DNA of 64,000 bases from Aulostomus chinensis (taxonomy: Eukaryota > Chordata > Actinopteri > Syngnathiformes > Aulostomidae): NCBI GenBank assembly GCA_037954235.1, contig JBBMOA010000015.1, positions 5,263,001-5,327,000 on the forward strand. Reading direction: 5' to 3'. Shown here in pieces: positions 1 to 11,846 of the stretch. The notes beneath the pieces are model-generated. The model saw only the letters and a list, made by a program, of their open reading frames with translations. It was not told the DNA's origin and did not search any database. Numbering within the stretch: position 1 is the first letter of the stretch; every line of letters begins with the position of its first letter. The position numbers and the translations under genes were made by a program.

Positions 1-1079
1 GTACCGATGCTTTGCATGTCATCTCGGATGAAGAAAATGGTACTCACAGATATTTGTTACATCGGATGTAGCACAGGGCTCGGTTTCCATAAATTTTGTG
101 GTTTTCAGGACTGAATGGGGCAGAAATGATTTTCAGTTATAAAAGTGCATAATTCATTATTTAGATGCTACAATCTTCCTGCAAAAAAAAAAAAAAAAAA
201 AAGCAGGGTGAGAAACTTATTTTCAGATTTTTGAAAGGGGCTGAGCTGCTTTGCTCATTGTTGGCTTTGTACCTTCTGTTTTTCTGTCACACTGCAATGA
301 TTGGGATGTGTAATCTCACAGGTCGCTGCTGCGTAACCAGCATGAGCGACACGATTAAAACAGAAAACCAGGGTTCGTTATCATGAAGCCAGCAGTGCGT
401 TTCTAAAAGAAATCGAAGTTCCTAGCAAGCAGCTCATAAAAGCTGACGTGTGAGGTTGACATGATAAAGTGCAGCATGGCAGAGCTCAAATTTGTAATCA
501 AAATGTAAACAAAGCAAAGGTTTGAATATTAACTCGCTGGAAATGCTTTTAAATCAAAGGGGGAGAGAACAACAACTCTCCCATCTTCTAGTATTTTCAT
601 CAACACAAGTGGATCTGGTCTTCTGGATGTTCTCTGCCAGTCCATCATCATCCAAGCACCTCTCGAGCAGAACGAAACAAACATGGACTCTGCTGCAGCC
701 GCCATGACTGCATTCGTTACCATGACTACGCGACTGGAGCCGGCCAATGAGAAGTGCCGGATTCAGCGGCATCCTGCACTCAGCACCTCCACGATAACAT
801 TTAAGAGAACGCTTGCTTTAATTGGCCTTAATTCATTTGATATTAGACATCAGAAGGGAAACTTTACATTCACTGAAAAACTGATGCTGACACATTTTCA
901 GAAACGGGCTGCGGCCCTCGTGGTCTGACTGGAAAACACAAAATGAAAGACATCAATTTAAGGACTATTTCACTGCAGTCTATTACCCTGCAAATGTCAA
1001 AGCTCAATGTTAACATTTTATATGCAGACAGACTGAAGTGTCATGGCTGAGGGAGGGATAAAAAAAGAGACAAACTTAC
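1..1079. other. Intron of ttc3, no further exon found
   Basis: This stretch follows the donor at 1080 on the minus strand. I looked for the next TPR exon (an NRA-type motif with flanking splice sites) and did not find a convincing one. It contains an A20 run near 182-201 and is otherwise unremarkable. Confidence 0.5.
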
Positions 1080-4000
1080 TGAATAAAGGTGGCTTCGGTA
1101 TAATACGACACAGCTTCTTTATATCTCTTTTTCTGAAAGTTCTCATTCCCTTTCCTCTTTATCGCTTCACTTTTCTGATGAGAGATGCAACAAAAAGACC
1201 CCAGGACAGAGTTTAAGGCTTCAGGTGTGATCTAACCATTTCCAAATTTAACATTTGCAGAGAATTTAGGTGCCACAGGTCGTGCGCTGTTGGATTTGGC
1301 ACTGCTGGAGGGGGAAAAAAATGATAAAAGTGAAGCTGTGTGAGCTTGGTGTTTTCTACTGAGTGAGCTTACTCCCTAAACCGTTTCAGTGACTGCTAAA
1401 TATAAAACAAACTAGATAAGAGATATCTCATCCATTTTCAAACCACACATGAAAACCGTCTCACCACCACTGCTCTTTCCTGTGTACACGGCCTGAAGTT
1501 GCATCTTACCAATTGAAGTAATTCGTGTGGTTGAGCCGTCAGCGCCTTCATGGTCTCCTCCAGGTTGGTACCCATTTCATGAATATAATGAGCAACTGAG
1601 GAGGCAAAAGAAAAGTTCATGTTCCCTCACTTTTAGAATCAATACTAAACAGAAAAGACATTTCTAGGACCTGCACACAAGTTCTAAAGTGGTCACTCAA
1701 CTGCAGTTCTGTGCTGTAAAGTCAATGAGTTTATAGGAGAGAATCGACCTTGAAAACCCTGTGAACTGTCCAGGCTGATTGTGTTTCTTCTCTGACTTTA
1801 TTCACCAAAAATGTATATAAAAAAGCTTCAAGCAGCCTTCACCGACCATTTCATGGGCCAGTCTGTGTGAAGTGCAGTGGTACTGTTATCTCACACTCTG
1901 TGAAGATGAGGTGCAGCGCTTTGAAGCAGGTGCACGTGTGGCCGAGCTCCAGGATGCGACTGCGAATCAGAGGCTCGCCTGTCCGCTCCAACCAGTCCAA
2001 AGCATCCTCCAGAACCTCAGGGGAACGCTGAGGGGGTGACACCAAGAGGACGTCATCAAAACCGTGAAACCATCCGCTACCTGCACCGGTAAACGCAACG
2101 ACTTCCTCTGGGATCTCTTTAGTGGAAAGGTTCACACTCACCACATGTTCACAACAACTTCTTTGCTAACCAAAGCCATTCCAGCTCTTGATTATCTCCA
2201 GTTTCCCAGATGTATGTTTTATTGCATGATTCGCACGGTGCTTCATACATGAGATTACAGTTTTGATTCCATTTTTGTTCTTCGGATGCACAAGTAGCTG
2301 ACGGAGTTTTGTGTGAGGTTTTAAGGCTGTGCTGATGTGGTGTTTCTTCATGATCCGTTGTATTGGTTCTGTTCTAACATCCATCCATTCATACATTTTC
2401 TACCTCTTATCCTGTTAAGGGTCACGGGGGGCTGGAGCCTATCCCAGCAGCCTTAAGGTGAGAGGCGGGGTTCACCCTGGACAGGTCACCAGTCCATCAC
2501 AGGGCCAACACATAGAGACAGACAACCATTCACACTCAGTCACACCTACGGTCAATTTAGAGTATCAATCAGCTTCGTCCCCTCTTGATGTCTTTGGACT
2601 GTGGGAGGAAGCTGGAGTACCAGAGAGAACCCACACAGGAACAGGGAGAACATGCAGACTCCACACAGAAAGATCCAGTGCTGGAGCTCGAACCCAGAAC
2701 CTTCTTACTGTGAGGAGACAGTGCTGACCACTGCACCACCATGCCACCCTTCTGTTCTAAAATACATCGGGGAAACTGGGAGATCATTTAACACAAGCAA
2801 AAAAAAATGAGGATGAAAAAACAACATCAAAAAGAATGTGAGAAAGAGACCGCAGGATGAACAGGAACACCTCAAATCAGCCAGCACAGATGAATGGATG
2901 AGGGCCAAGAGTGAAATCACCACGTCAGAAACCAACTGATTCAAATGTTGGATAAAAGAGGCCACAGAAATCAGAAAGTGGCCAAACAACACCATCAACC
3001 GAGATGAGGGGGCGCACACCCTCTCACACACCTGGGATTCCCTACTCTAGGGATCATCCAAAGCGAGGGGGGCGTGGCCAGCTTGACAGCCTCTGACGGG
3101 TCTGTCGAGCTGGCCACGCCCCAGCTGACAAATGACATGACAGCAGCACGTCGGGCGACGCCTCTGAGGAAGCCTGGGGTCACAGTCGAAACCATCGAGC
3201 AGGTATGAAACATCTGTCTAACTCGTTTGTCTGGAGGTAAGAAAGCCCGACACTTGCCTACACGCCATGAAGGAGGCTGTTTGCTGTTCACACTTACCAC
3301 ATTAAACCTGTTGCTCAGCCAGAAAACGTGCTTTGTTTGGTCCACTTTCAACTGGAATTGAGGTTAAAAAGAAAAAGAAAAAAGACAACAGCCACCGTTA
3401 AGAGTAAAATCCAACACGGCAACAGGTAAAGCACAAGAAGCAGGACAGCAGGCAGCGTATCTGCAGTACTGGCTTATTTACACAGCCTGTGTTTGTTTCA
3501 TTGCCTTTCCTTTCTGTGCATCAAGCCAATTCCTGTATGTAGTTAATTTGTCAAAGAGCCAAGAGGAGGTGACCTCAACAATTGTCTGGGCGCTCGGATA
3601 AAACTGGTCCTTGAGTTTAGCTCCCTAAATTTCAGCAGGAGTACACAGGAAATACTTCACGCTGTGGTGTGACAGTGTGTGTGACATGAGCCTCAACTGA
3701 AATTCAAATTTTTTATTCATACAAGTAATTGTAAGCCCCAACCCTATTTAACACCACACACACACGATAGTGTATTAGACTGATATTACAGGGGAGGGTG
3801 GGTGGGGCTTGAATGTCCAGGTGAAAAGAAAAAAAGCAGTCTCATTTTGGGAGAAACGTAACCTGACACCACTCTGTTTGTGCCGATCAGACGAGCCACA
3901 CATCTTAATGGAAGACGACCAAGGAAGGAAGGAAGGGCCATGTAGCATAGTAGGATCCTGCTGTTTGCTGAGATACACAGAAACCTGGCAGTGGGACTGA

Positions 4001-6089
4001 TCACTACCCAAGCTGGTATTTCTGCTTGAGGTAGCAGGATAGGGTGTTATGGTGGAGTGGTTTCCTACATCTGCAAGAGAAGCAATCGCTCAACACTTAC
4101 TGTGTATGATATTCCAGTAATTTATACCCATGAAACACAGCGGTGGACACTTAGAAGGAATTCTAGCTGGGACCTTCTGTTCCACCTTTCTTGTATGTCT
4201 TTGAATCTGAATGTGTATCTTCAGGAGCTGGCCTGACTCCAGGGCCCTGACCTGGGTGTGGGGGCGGAGCTGTGATGTCTTCCATGATCGGAAATTTATG
4301 GCTAGAGCACTTCCTGATAGTGAAGCTGACACTCACGACGCCAGCGATCTCTAGATGCTTGGCTGGGTTTCCACTCCGTGAAGGTCACATCTGTGCAGAA
4401 TGTTCCAGTTCGGTATCTCTGGCGGTACCTGGCATTACCAGCAGGACTGTTTACAGGGGTGGGACACAGATGTTCTGGGGGAGCTGACTCAACCTCATCT
4501 CACAGTGAACCTCCTGCATCCGTCGAGGACGTTCAGCGTAAACCAATCTCTGAGTCTCCAGCCTGCTTCTTGTGTCTGACGGATTCCTTCATCACGCAAA
4601 GTCCCTCCGCAGACCAAAGCAACATCGCTGCTGCATTGCGGAATGAACGCGGGCTCTTGACCTCAGAGCTACGATTGACAGCATCGACAACAGCATCACT
4701 GCGGCCACTTAGAGCGTTTGGAAAGCCCACTGGATGCAGGTGCGGTTGTTTCAGAACTGACTTCCAGGCCATTCAATTGATTAGAGATGAGATGGAATGC
4801 ACTGATTGCCCCCCCCCCCCCCCCCCCCCCCCCCTTGGAACACTCTTGTGCATTACTTGTGCCCCATTATGTAAAAGCATTTGCACCGCCTTCTTCACCA
4901 GGACTCCCCGAGGACGAGAGAGATGATAGGTAACTGCGCTGTGTGCCGCTGAGCCGGTGGCGCCACAAAGACGATCAGTTTCAGGCTGCAGTACAACCGA
5001 CCCTCTAGTGTTCTTTCACCTCTGTCGGTCTTTCTCGTACGCTGGCGTCCATTTTTTGGGGGACTGTTTAGCTCTTTTATAAAGTATTGCGCATTACATG
5101 AAGCAGACAGGATGTGCAAAGATAAAATTAGATCCCCAAAAAAACCCACTCTTGCGTGTGTAATTGTGAAATACTCAACTTACAATTCCTTTCTCCATGG
5201 CTCTGAGGATTGCCTCTAATATCTCGATCTTGTGCAGGTGCTTCAGGGTTATAGCTGAAGTGTCACTAGAACAAGACAAAGGTAAACTTTGATTGTTCAA
5301 AACTTTTATTGCCAAGGGGTCAAAATATTCATATGATTTGTTTATTTTTACTTACTTTGGGTTAAGTAAACCTATTTCTACAGCCCATTCTGATGTGGAG
5401 TTGGTCCCTTCTTGCCGCAGCAAAACTGGAACCCAGAAGGAGGAAACTCTCATCAGCTGTCCAGCCTCCATTTTTACGTCGACTGAGATGCGGCTCCATC
5501 GCTCAAAAAACTCCTCTAAAAAAAACAAAAATACAGAGAAAAATATGAGTCGTTTCAACCAGTCAAAACAAGCAGAGGTTTTAAATAGCCAACTATGGTC
5601 AGCAGAGGTGCTTACAAAGAAAAATCAATTAAAACTGCACTCTAGGTGAAGCTATGACGATATTTTAATTTGCAAAGAGGAGCAGGATTAGCCAGGTTTC
5701 ATGAACTTTTTTAAAATACATTCAAAATTGAGACCAAAGTGACAACAACTGGACAAAATATCACAATTTGCCAAGATTTCTCACACTTTATTGAAATATT
5801 TGACATGCATTGGTGCTGCCGTGCTCCGTACATTGGACCCCACCGTTGTCATTTCTATGTCTTTGTGAGGACTTGAGTGTCCATTACCTGCTGGGTGGTA
5901 AGTGAACTCTGTCGTGCCACGCTTCAAAAGCCCGGCCTGAGGGGGAGAGGCAGTTTATTATTGTCACCAAGTAAATAATAAATCAGCTGAATTGAAATCT
6001 TGAGTTAATGCCAACTAATGACTCACAAAGCCCATCCGACGTTCGATATCCTCACAGTCACTGTAGTCTGAAGAGTCGGAATCTGACAT
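1080..6089 (-). CDS. ttc3: TTC3-like TPR protein, N-terminal exons (partial; continues beyond left edge)
   Basis: TTC3 is a large TPR and RING-finger E3 ubiquitin ligase, reported to act on phosphorylated Akt; only its N-terminal part lies here. Exons read on the minus strand, with splice phases that fit unless stated: 6089-6027 (starts MSDSDSSDYSDCED), 5936-5888, 5515-5356, 5265-5184, an exon ending at 1895 whose start is uncertain (about 2080-2165), 1595-1510 and 1174-1080 (donor GTAAGT). The last exon encodes a TPR helix pair, GNENFQKKRYKEAVSYYTEA. Recognition rests on the remembered human TTC3 order: LKxLxxxExLExI, then LEDALDWL (human MEEALNWI), then IFTE (IFFTE), then the first TPR. The start codon is the first ATG in frame with this series; its N-terminus is shorter than in human. 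A further small exon between 5184 and 2165 is possible, because the phase of the 1895 exon is not fixed. The RING end lies outside the window. Confidence 0.82.
2395..2752 (-). repeat. Dispersed teleost tRNA-headed repeat, full-length-like copy
   Basis: Read on the minus strand, this begins with a head GGTGGTGCAGTGG...CAGTGCTGTCTCC, followed by a B-box-like GGTTCGAGCTCC, a body with GTGGGTTCTCTCTGG and CAAAGACATCAAGAGG, and a tail CCAGCCCCCCGTGACCC...GGATAAGAGGTAGAAAATG. The same unit recurs at 57899-58121, 59115-59402 and 60332-60957. It is a very common interspersed sequence in fish genomes. It has no coding capacity and lies in a ttc3 intron. Confidence 0.75.
2755..3215 (+). mobile_element. 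Penelope-like retroelement 3' remnant (GIY-YIG endonuclease end)
   Basis: Two peptide stretches in different frames are characteristic. YIGETGRSFNT (from about 2763) matches the GIY-YIG core of Penelope-like endonucleases. EATEIRKWPNNTINRDEG, followed by HTLSHTWDSLL (about 2960-3050), matches the segment closing that domain in fish Penelope elements. Stops and frame changes separate them, so it is inactive. Downstream, GAGGAAGCCTGGGGTCACAGT...GAAAC resembles the sequence that commonly follows the stop of these elements. A 19-bp-arm hairpin lies at 3071-3120. The element abuts the dispersed repeat at 2395-2752. Confidence 0.65.
3071..3120. repeat. Inverted repeat, 19-bp arms, 12-nt loop
   Basis: GGCGTGGCCAGCTTGACAG is followed, after 12 bases, by CTGTCGAGCTGGCCACGCC. 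The arms pair over 19 positions with a single T.G wobble. It lies just 3' of the Penelope-like coding remnant and may belong to that element's 3' region. Confidence 0.8.
3216..5183. other. ttc3 intron, no gene seen
   Basis: This part of the ttc3 intron shows no convincing exon. A plus-strand open frame of 182 codons at 4378-4926 has no recognisable domain, ends in a run of proline codons made by the poly-C tract at 4809-4834, and has no splice context; I treat it as chance. Confidence 0.5.
4809..4834 (+). repeat. Poly-C tract, 26 bp
   Basis: There are 26 consecutive C. Similar long C or G runs occur at 6307-6322, 26735-26753, 38730-38751, 43606-43628 and 49772-49792, an unusual enrichment that may partly reflect sequencing or assembly at homopolymers. 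Confidence 0.9.
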
Positions 6090-9000
6090 TTTCTCAGAGT
6101 CTGTATGAGCATTTGCAAAAAAAAAAAAAAAAATTAACTGGAATACCCATTTAATCATTTGGAGACATGTTTCTGTAATCTATCTTAAACATGAACAGTG
6201 TGTGTGTGTGTGTGTGTGTGTCATTCACACATGCAGCCTGTCCCCAGAAGAGTTACAGCTCCCTGGAGGGGTTGATGTGTGAATGAGAAACAGGACACTT
6301 TTTTTTGGGGGGGGGGGGGGGGTGAACTGACAATGTCCCCTTTAGAAAGGCGTAAAACAGCACTGTTCTGGAATGAAGCTGCATGTGTGAAAAGTGGAAA
6401 GCAGGGATGCGTGACAATACGGACACATCATGTGACTTATGAGCTTCATCAAATGTTCCGTGAATAAAGAAAAACACAAGTCTGGTATTGTTGTATTACA
6501 GATATTCTTATTCACAATGTTTGTGTTTCTCAGTGTGTACAAAATGTGAGTAAAATATCAGTGTTTTTTTCGTCACGCTGGACGAAAACGAAAATGACGA
6601 CGTCAGACCCCTTTTTTCCATGACGAAAATGAGACTAAGACGAACGTCACCAAAGCCCTGTAAAGACTAAAATGTGATGAATTTGTGTACATTTTCGTCT
6701 GACGGGAACGAGACGAGACTAAGTTGTTACTGGGTGGACGATCAAAGTTTCAAAACATGCGTTTTTTTTTCCGCCAAGTATAACATGCGTGCAATGTCAA
6801 TCAAGAGCTCAAACATCAGACTGGAGCCAGCTGGAGCTGGTGGCCCTAATGGCCACGCCCCCATCATCAGTACACACGCACTAAAAGCCTCGTGCACACA
6901 CACACACATGCACACACAGAGACAAGTCTGGGCCTGTCTGCAGCCCACGAGACACACACCACGGCAGCAGCAGCGGTGTCGGGTGGTCGTAAAAAGAGGG
7001 ATGATTAAAGCATAGCTTTAGTCAATGTGAGGCTCGCCCTGTGATACATTATTTTTTTGTATTAAGCCTAAAGTTTGGTGGTGGTGGTGGTTCCACCTCC
7101 CTGTGGTGCAGAGAGCGCTTCCTAGTGCTACATGCTAAAGCTAGAATGAATGGGGCTGCCAGGAGCCCTGCTAATGTTGGCTGGTTTAAAGCAGCCCTTC
7201 TATTAATTTAGCATGTTATGAATAAAACCCCTGTCCATTTGGGGACGGGTGGCAAGTGAAATGCTTTGACCCTTGTTTGTGGGACTGGGAAACACGGTCG
7301 TCTTCAGACCTGTTGTTGTTCGCTATCTAAGCAACACACGTGGATGCAGTTTAACCAATAATAGCAGCTAAAGCCAATATGTAGGACATATGGTCATTCA
7401 TATGGAGGTCAAGTGTGCTTTTATTTTTGTTTAATCCTATTTTATTGTGATACAATACTCATATTGTGTGTCAGCGGGTTGTCTGCATCTGCAACAAAAT
7501 AATAAAAGTGAAAGATAGAGAAAGAAAGAGAGGGGAAAAACTCGCCTTTGAAAGTTAGATCAGTTTCAGTGTGCTTCGTTCTAATACCTTATTGGCCTAT
7601 TAAGTACATACGCATATCTTTTATTTGTAGGTATCTTTGATATTTGACTAAAACCTTTTGAGTTTTCGTCGACTAAAACTATCAAGGATAGAAATGACTA
7701 AAATGTGACTAAAACAAAGAAGCATTTAGTCCAAAAGACTAAGACTAAAACTAAATCTAAAATGCCTGCCAAAAACAATACTGTGTAATATATAATTGTA
7801 TAGATAATATTGACACATACAAACATTGGCCATCTGACATAAAATATCAGCAAAAAAACAACAACAAACACTACAGAGTATTGCTCGCGATGCCTGTCAG
7901 GTTTTTCTAGGAATGTTCTTGGACTTATTGGTGATCAAGAAGCTTTCAGGGGCATCAAGCCGCAGGGGCCAGGATGTAACGTACGACATTTCCTTACTTC
8001 AGGGTACATCGGTCATATTCAAAAAAATCTCCACATCTCTTTGCCGCCCCATGTGCAACCAAAGATGACAAGTCGCAAAGGAACCCCCCCCCCCCCCCCA
8101 CGACATTTAGATGTTTGAAAAGTAGCTAGTTAGTTATGAATGTAGCAAAATACACTGATCAACCAAATCATGAACTCCAATGGCAGGTTTGTATTGAGTA
8201 TAAAACAAAAGCCCAGTCATAAATCTACCCTCTGATGAATTACAACGAAAACTTCATATTAATTGGATGGACCATCATTGAAACACATTCAAGTACAGGG
8301 CGTTGCAGCTCAACACACGACGGCCTTCAAAATGACAATCAAAATAAATGCAAAACGGGGTCATTGGGATGATAAGAGATGGGGTGCAACCTCATAACTT
8401 ACCCGACGAGTCACAACATGCCCAGATTTTTTATTCCCAGCGCAAAATAAATAAATACATATGTTTAAAATATCAATGGACACAATTACAGGATATGCAC
8501 TGAATACGAATACCGGAAAATCGAATGTTAAACACTGATTCCTGGCGGACAGAGTGCGTTGCTCATGAGTGAAAAAAGCCTTTCATAAATGACAATGAGG
8601 TTAGTTAAAAACCGCCCAAATTCGTATTTCATTGCAGCTGCATTAGTTGAGACTCATGAAACCCAAACCGCAGCAAAGACGAAGCTTCCTCCAGCTAAAA
8701 TAATTAGAAAATTAGCTACTAACCAAATGCTACATCATCAGTTAACCTTACATTGCTTAACTACCAAATGAAGCTGTATATTTTACCTTTCAGAGAAAGA
8801 AACCTTTTTTTTTTTCCAGAAGGAAGTTCAAGAAAAGAGCCGTGGGCAGTGGGCAGTGGCGCCTAACCAGTGAAACTACGCATTGTTTGTTTACCGGATC
8901 TTGTGCTAACCTTAGCATGGTACTAACGCCATCTTGACCACCTTTAAACTACCTGAACCTGCTCAGCTTCACAAAAAAGTTAGTAGTGTGGCCACAGTAG

Positions 9001-9177
9001 TTTGAATATTAACGTAATTTTATGGCAACGTGACACGACTCTTACTTTACCCTCAGCTTACTTTACTTTTTTTTTTTTATTTCTCTTCAACCGAACAGAG
9101 GAACAAGAAGATGATAAACACAGCTTTTATATAAAAAGGAGGATGCGTATTTCGAGGGTGACTTCGAGAGTACGTAC
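6090..9177. other. First intron of ttc3 (apart from the hAT-like element)
   Basis: Outside 6559-7783 this interval holds a (TG)n near 6199-6221, a G run near 6307-6322, a C run near 8086-8099 and AT-rich sequence. Open frames such as 8589-8771 have no recognisable domain. I see no gene. Confidence 0.5.
6559..7783. mobile_element. Non-autonomous hAT-like DNA transposon
   Basis: The ends are CAGTGTTTTTTTCGTC... on the left and ...AAAAACAATACTG on the right, the CAG...CTG form of hAT termini. Inside each end are diverged runs of the common fish motif GACGAAAATGAGACTAAGACG (left) and TCGTCGACTAAAACTATCAAGG (right). The flanking 8-mers TAAAATAT and TGTAATAT agree at 6 of 8 positions, as expected for an old 8-bp hAT target duplication. 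No transposase frame was recognised, so I call it non-autonomous. It lies in the first intron of ttc3. Confidence 0.65.
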
Positions 9178-9300
9178 CTCTCGATGAATAAAACAAACGT
9201 GACATCTCAGCTTCGGTTGCCTGTCCTGTTCATATTCAGAGTGCGGAAGTCAGAGACGCCGTAGACGAAGAGCAGAACGCTGTGGTCACATGTGACTAAG
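9178..9300 (-). other. ttc3: Probable untranslated first exon and promoter area of ttc3
   Basis: On the minus strand a good splice donor (GAGAG then GTACGTAC) ends an exon at 9178. No coding sequence of the ttc3 series lies upstream of the ATG at 6089, so an untranslated first exon is expected, and this is the only convincing donor seen in the interval. The 5' limit near 9300 is a guess; no TATA box was identified. Confidence 0.35.
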
Positions 9301-9559
9301 GGTGTGTGTCCGTGTAAGCCCGTTCGTCTCTTTCCTCTTTTTTTTTTTTTTTTTTTAATGGCGGATGGCAACCAGCTTTTTGGCGCATTACCGCCACCAG
9401 CGGGACTGGAGTGTGGATCAAGCGGTCAACCCACACTCTCGTCGATTCTTTGAAATAACCCAGTATTCTTCAAAAAAGAAAAACAAATGAAAACAAATTT
9501 CACCAGATTCTATCTGCAGTATATCACGTAGATTTAATGTCATGTAGTTTTTGTTAATT

Positions 9560-9915
9560 GTGAGATTAATCTTTGTCTGGCTCGATGGTATTTAGGAGAA
9601 TCCATAATTGCATCTCTATGGTCTCTTGACCACTGCAATATTCACATACACTATCAACATGTTTATTTTTTCATTATTAACAAAGTTGTATTTAAACCTG
9701 TATGTCCTGGCCTCATTCTATGTGTTCCTCTTCTCTCCCATTTTCCTTTGAATACCATACAGTTGTCTCCCCGACCGCTCATCATCCCAATCATCTTCGC
9801 TTACAGTATACTTTTGATTTCCGCTTTGCTATGTTTAATATCCATCTCTATATCAGGCTCCTCTGCTGCTTTCTTTGCACATTTGTCTGCCACTTCATTA
9901 CTTCCTACACTTTTA
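9560..9915 (-). mobile_element. LINE remnant: RNase H domain end and C-terminal Cys motif
   Basis: On the minus strand the frame reads NEVADKCAKKAAEEPDIEMD, followed by IKHSKAEIKSIL. This is the end of the RNase H domain found in I/Nimb-like fish LINEs, where an ADKxAKxA helix is followed by SKxExKxI. Further downstream (about 9590-9660) comes SVCEYCSGQETIE, the usual VCxxCxxxETxEH-type zinc motif. The orientation matches the RT fragment at 12460-12870, so both probably come from one insertion. Confidence 0.6.
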
Positions 9916-9920
9916 TGAGA

Positions 9921-9981
9921 GTTGTTGTTGTTGTTGTTGTTGTTGTGGTGGTGCTTCTTCTTCTTCGGATGATGATGATGG
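9921..9981 (+). repeat. Compound trinucleotide microsatellite (GTT)n/(TTC)n/(GAT)n
   Basis: About nine GTT units are followed by GGT, TTC and GAT units, inserted within the RNase H remnant of the LINE. Read on the minus strand it encodes runs of His and Asn, which are artefacts. Confidence 0.85.
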
Positions 9982-10518
9982 ATTTCTGGCAAATGAGATA
10001 CATTCGTGGCTCACCGTTGCCCTCTTCAGGTCACTTACAGAAATTCCATAAAAAAAGCCCAGCTCATAATGTAGAGCAGCGTCATGTACAAAATTTGTTT
10101 AAAATGGTGGAAAGAGGCTATTCTTATTTAAGTAAAATGTCAGTGTATCTGTACTTTTCTTGAGTACTTCTATAGTAAAGGTAATTGTACTTTTTACTCC
10201 AACAGATTTAGCTGAAGCTATCGGTCATTAGTCAGTTTAAAGAGAATGATTTTTACCTAGAAAGCATGGATGAAGTGGATGGAGATCATGTGCTCTTAAA
10301 CACATCAAGTGGAAGTCGATGGTTCAAAGCTCAAACTCTACCAAGCTCCATTTGTACTCATAAACTCACTTTCATACTGGAGGTGGAAGCTCTGTGTACT
10401 TCTTCCACCATTACAAATCTGTCACAATTTGAAAGTTTCACAGCGGTCTTCCCTCTGAAACTGATTCAGTGACAATGACTGATTGTGACAATTTCTGCCG
10501 GCTTTACTTGCTTTAAGA

Positions 10519-10521
<3 letters not shown>

Positions 10522-10580
<59 letters not shown>
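10522..10580 (+). repeat. (TG)n microsatellite, about 59 bp
   Basis: This is a pure TG repeat. It creates a spurious Thr-His minus-strand frame. Confidence 0.95.
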
Positions 10581-10583
<3 letters not shown>

Positions 10584-11243
10584 GGTTGGTATATTCATGA
10601 GGTGGAAAAAGTACACCATCCCTTTATTTAAATCCCCAGGTAAAATAGTACTCTAGAAGAAGTCTGGATTCAAAATTCTACTTCATTAAAAGTAGAGAAG
10701 CATTTGATATTGAGAGAGAATATAGAACATACTTTCTGTATACTTCAGTTTTTTTTTTCTGCATGTCTTTTAGTATGAATACTTCGACCACAGCCTCACA
10801 AGATCATCAGTGTGTACTTGAAGAATTGTACTTAGTTCCTTCCAGCACTGCACACATGGTTTATTTGAATGTAAAGAAGGAGTTGTGTCCTTCTATGAGA
10901 AATGTCAGATCTACAGGATTTGAATCAGTGAACATTTTTTTAAAACAGCAAAACATATTCAAACATATTTACTTTGTTTCCTTGATTTTAGAATGTTTAC
11001 TTTAAGGGTTAATTCTCTGGTGTCAGATGTTGTATGTGTATGTGTGTGTGTGGTTCTCTCAGTGAACCCGTTGCGCTATATTTTCAGAGGAAGGTGTAAT
11101 TGATCTCACTTTTTTCTGTAGAAACGCCTCTGCAGACGTGGGTTCGAGCGGGACAGGCTACGCTACCAGCACACGCCAGGGGGACAACAACGAGGGAGAC
11201 ATCAGCGCAGTAGACCTCTGTCTGAAGATTAATATTTGACCAA

Positions 11244-11804
11244 ATGTCCAAAATGTCTGAATCAGAACGAGACACTCCATTGCCGCAACATCTTCTTCAC
11301 TTTGTATCAGAGTTGAACAGCGACAGAGTAGTTGGGGCCGATATTCAACCTTCTCTCTCCCCAACTGGATCTCAGGGTCAACAGGAAACTGTCGAAATGG
11401 CAGATGGAGCTGTCCTTCCATCTGAAGGGTCATTACTCAATATTCTTGACAGATATAGATATCCTTCAGGCACGGATGAGGATGACGCAACGTCTACCGG
11501 CGGGCTTAGTCTCCAGTATGAAGTGTGGACCCCGTCAGACAGTCAATGCTGCGAAGCTATGAGTGTACATGAAGTGGATGAACCATGGAGTCCGGCAGAC
11601 AGACTCCTCTGTGAAGCCCTTGATCAGGTCAAGAGAGAGACCTACAGGAGGGAGGGGGGAGGGAGGAGGTGGGAGGGAGGAGGTGGGAGGGGTGGATGAG
11701 CATGAACAGACTGATGATCATAGCCGTCGGTCTAATGACAATGGTAATAATCAATCAGCATCTACGGACAGTATGGACATGGACACACCAGCTGCAAGCG
11801 GGCG

Positions 11805-11846
<42 letters not shown>

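Noticed and set aside
1261..1310. Extra ttc3 exon candidate after CCCCCTCCAGCAG
   Set aside because: The phase required by the preceding exon runs into a stop, while the exon at 1174-1080 joins directly in frame.
4378..4926. 182-codon plus-strand open frame
   Set aside because: It has no domain, a proline run from the poly-C tract, no splice sites or neighbouring exons, and lies within a ttc3 intron.
10422..10619. Thr-His repeat open frame on the minus strand
   Set aside because: It is only a (TG)n microsatellite read as protein; the same applies to 18382-18579, 42096-42413 and 52792-53007.
11806..11846. Possible CRISPR-like or tandem array from short direct repeats
   Set aside because: It is a plain (GAT)n run. 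No repeat-spacer pattern occurs anywhere in the window, and the genome is a vertebrate's.
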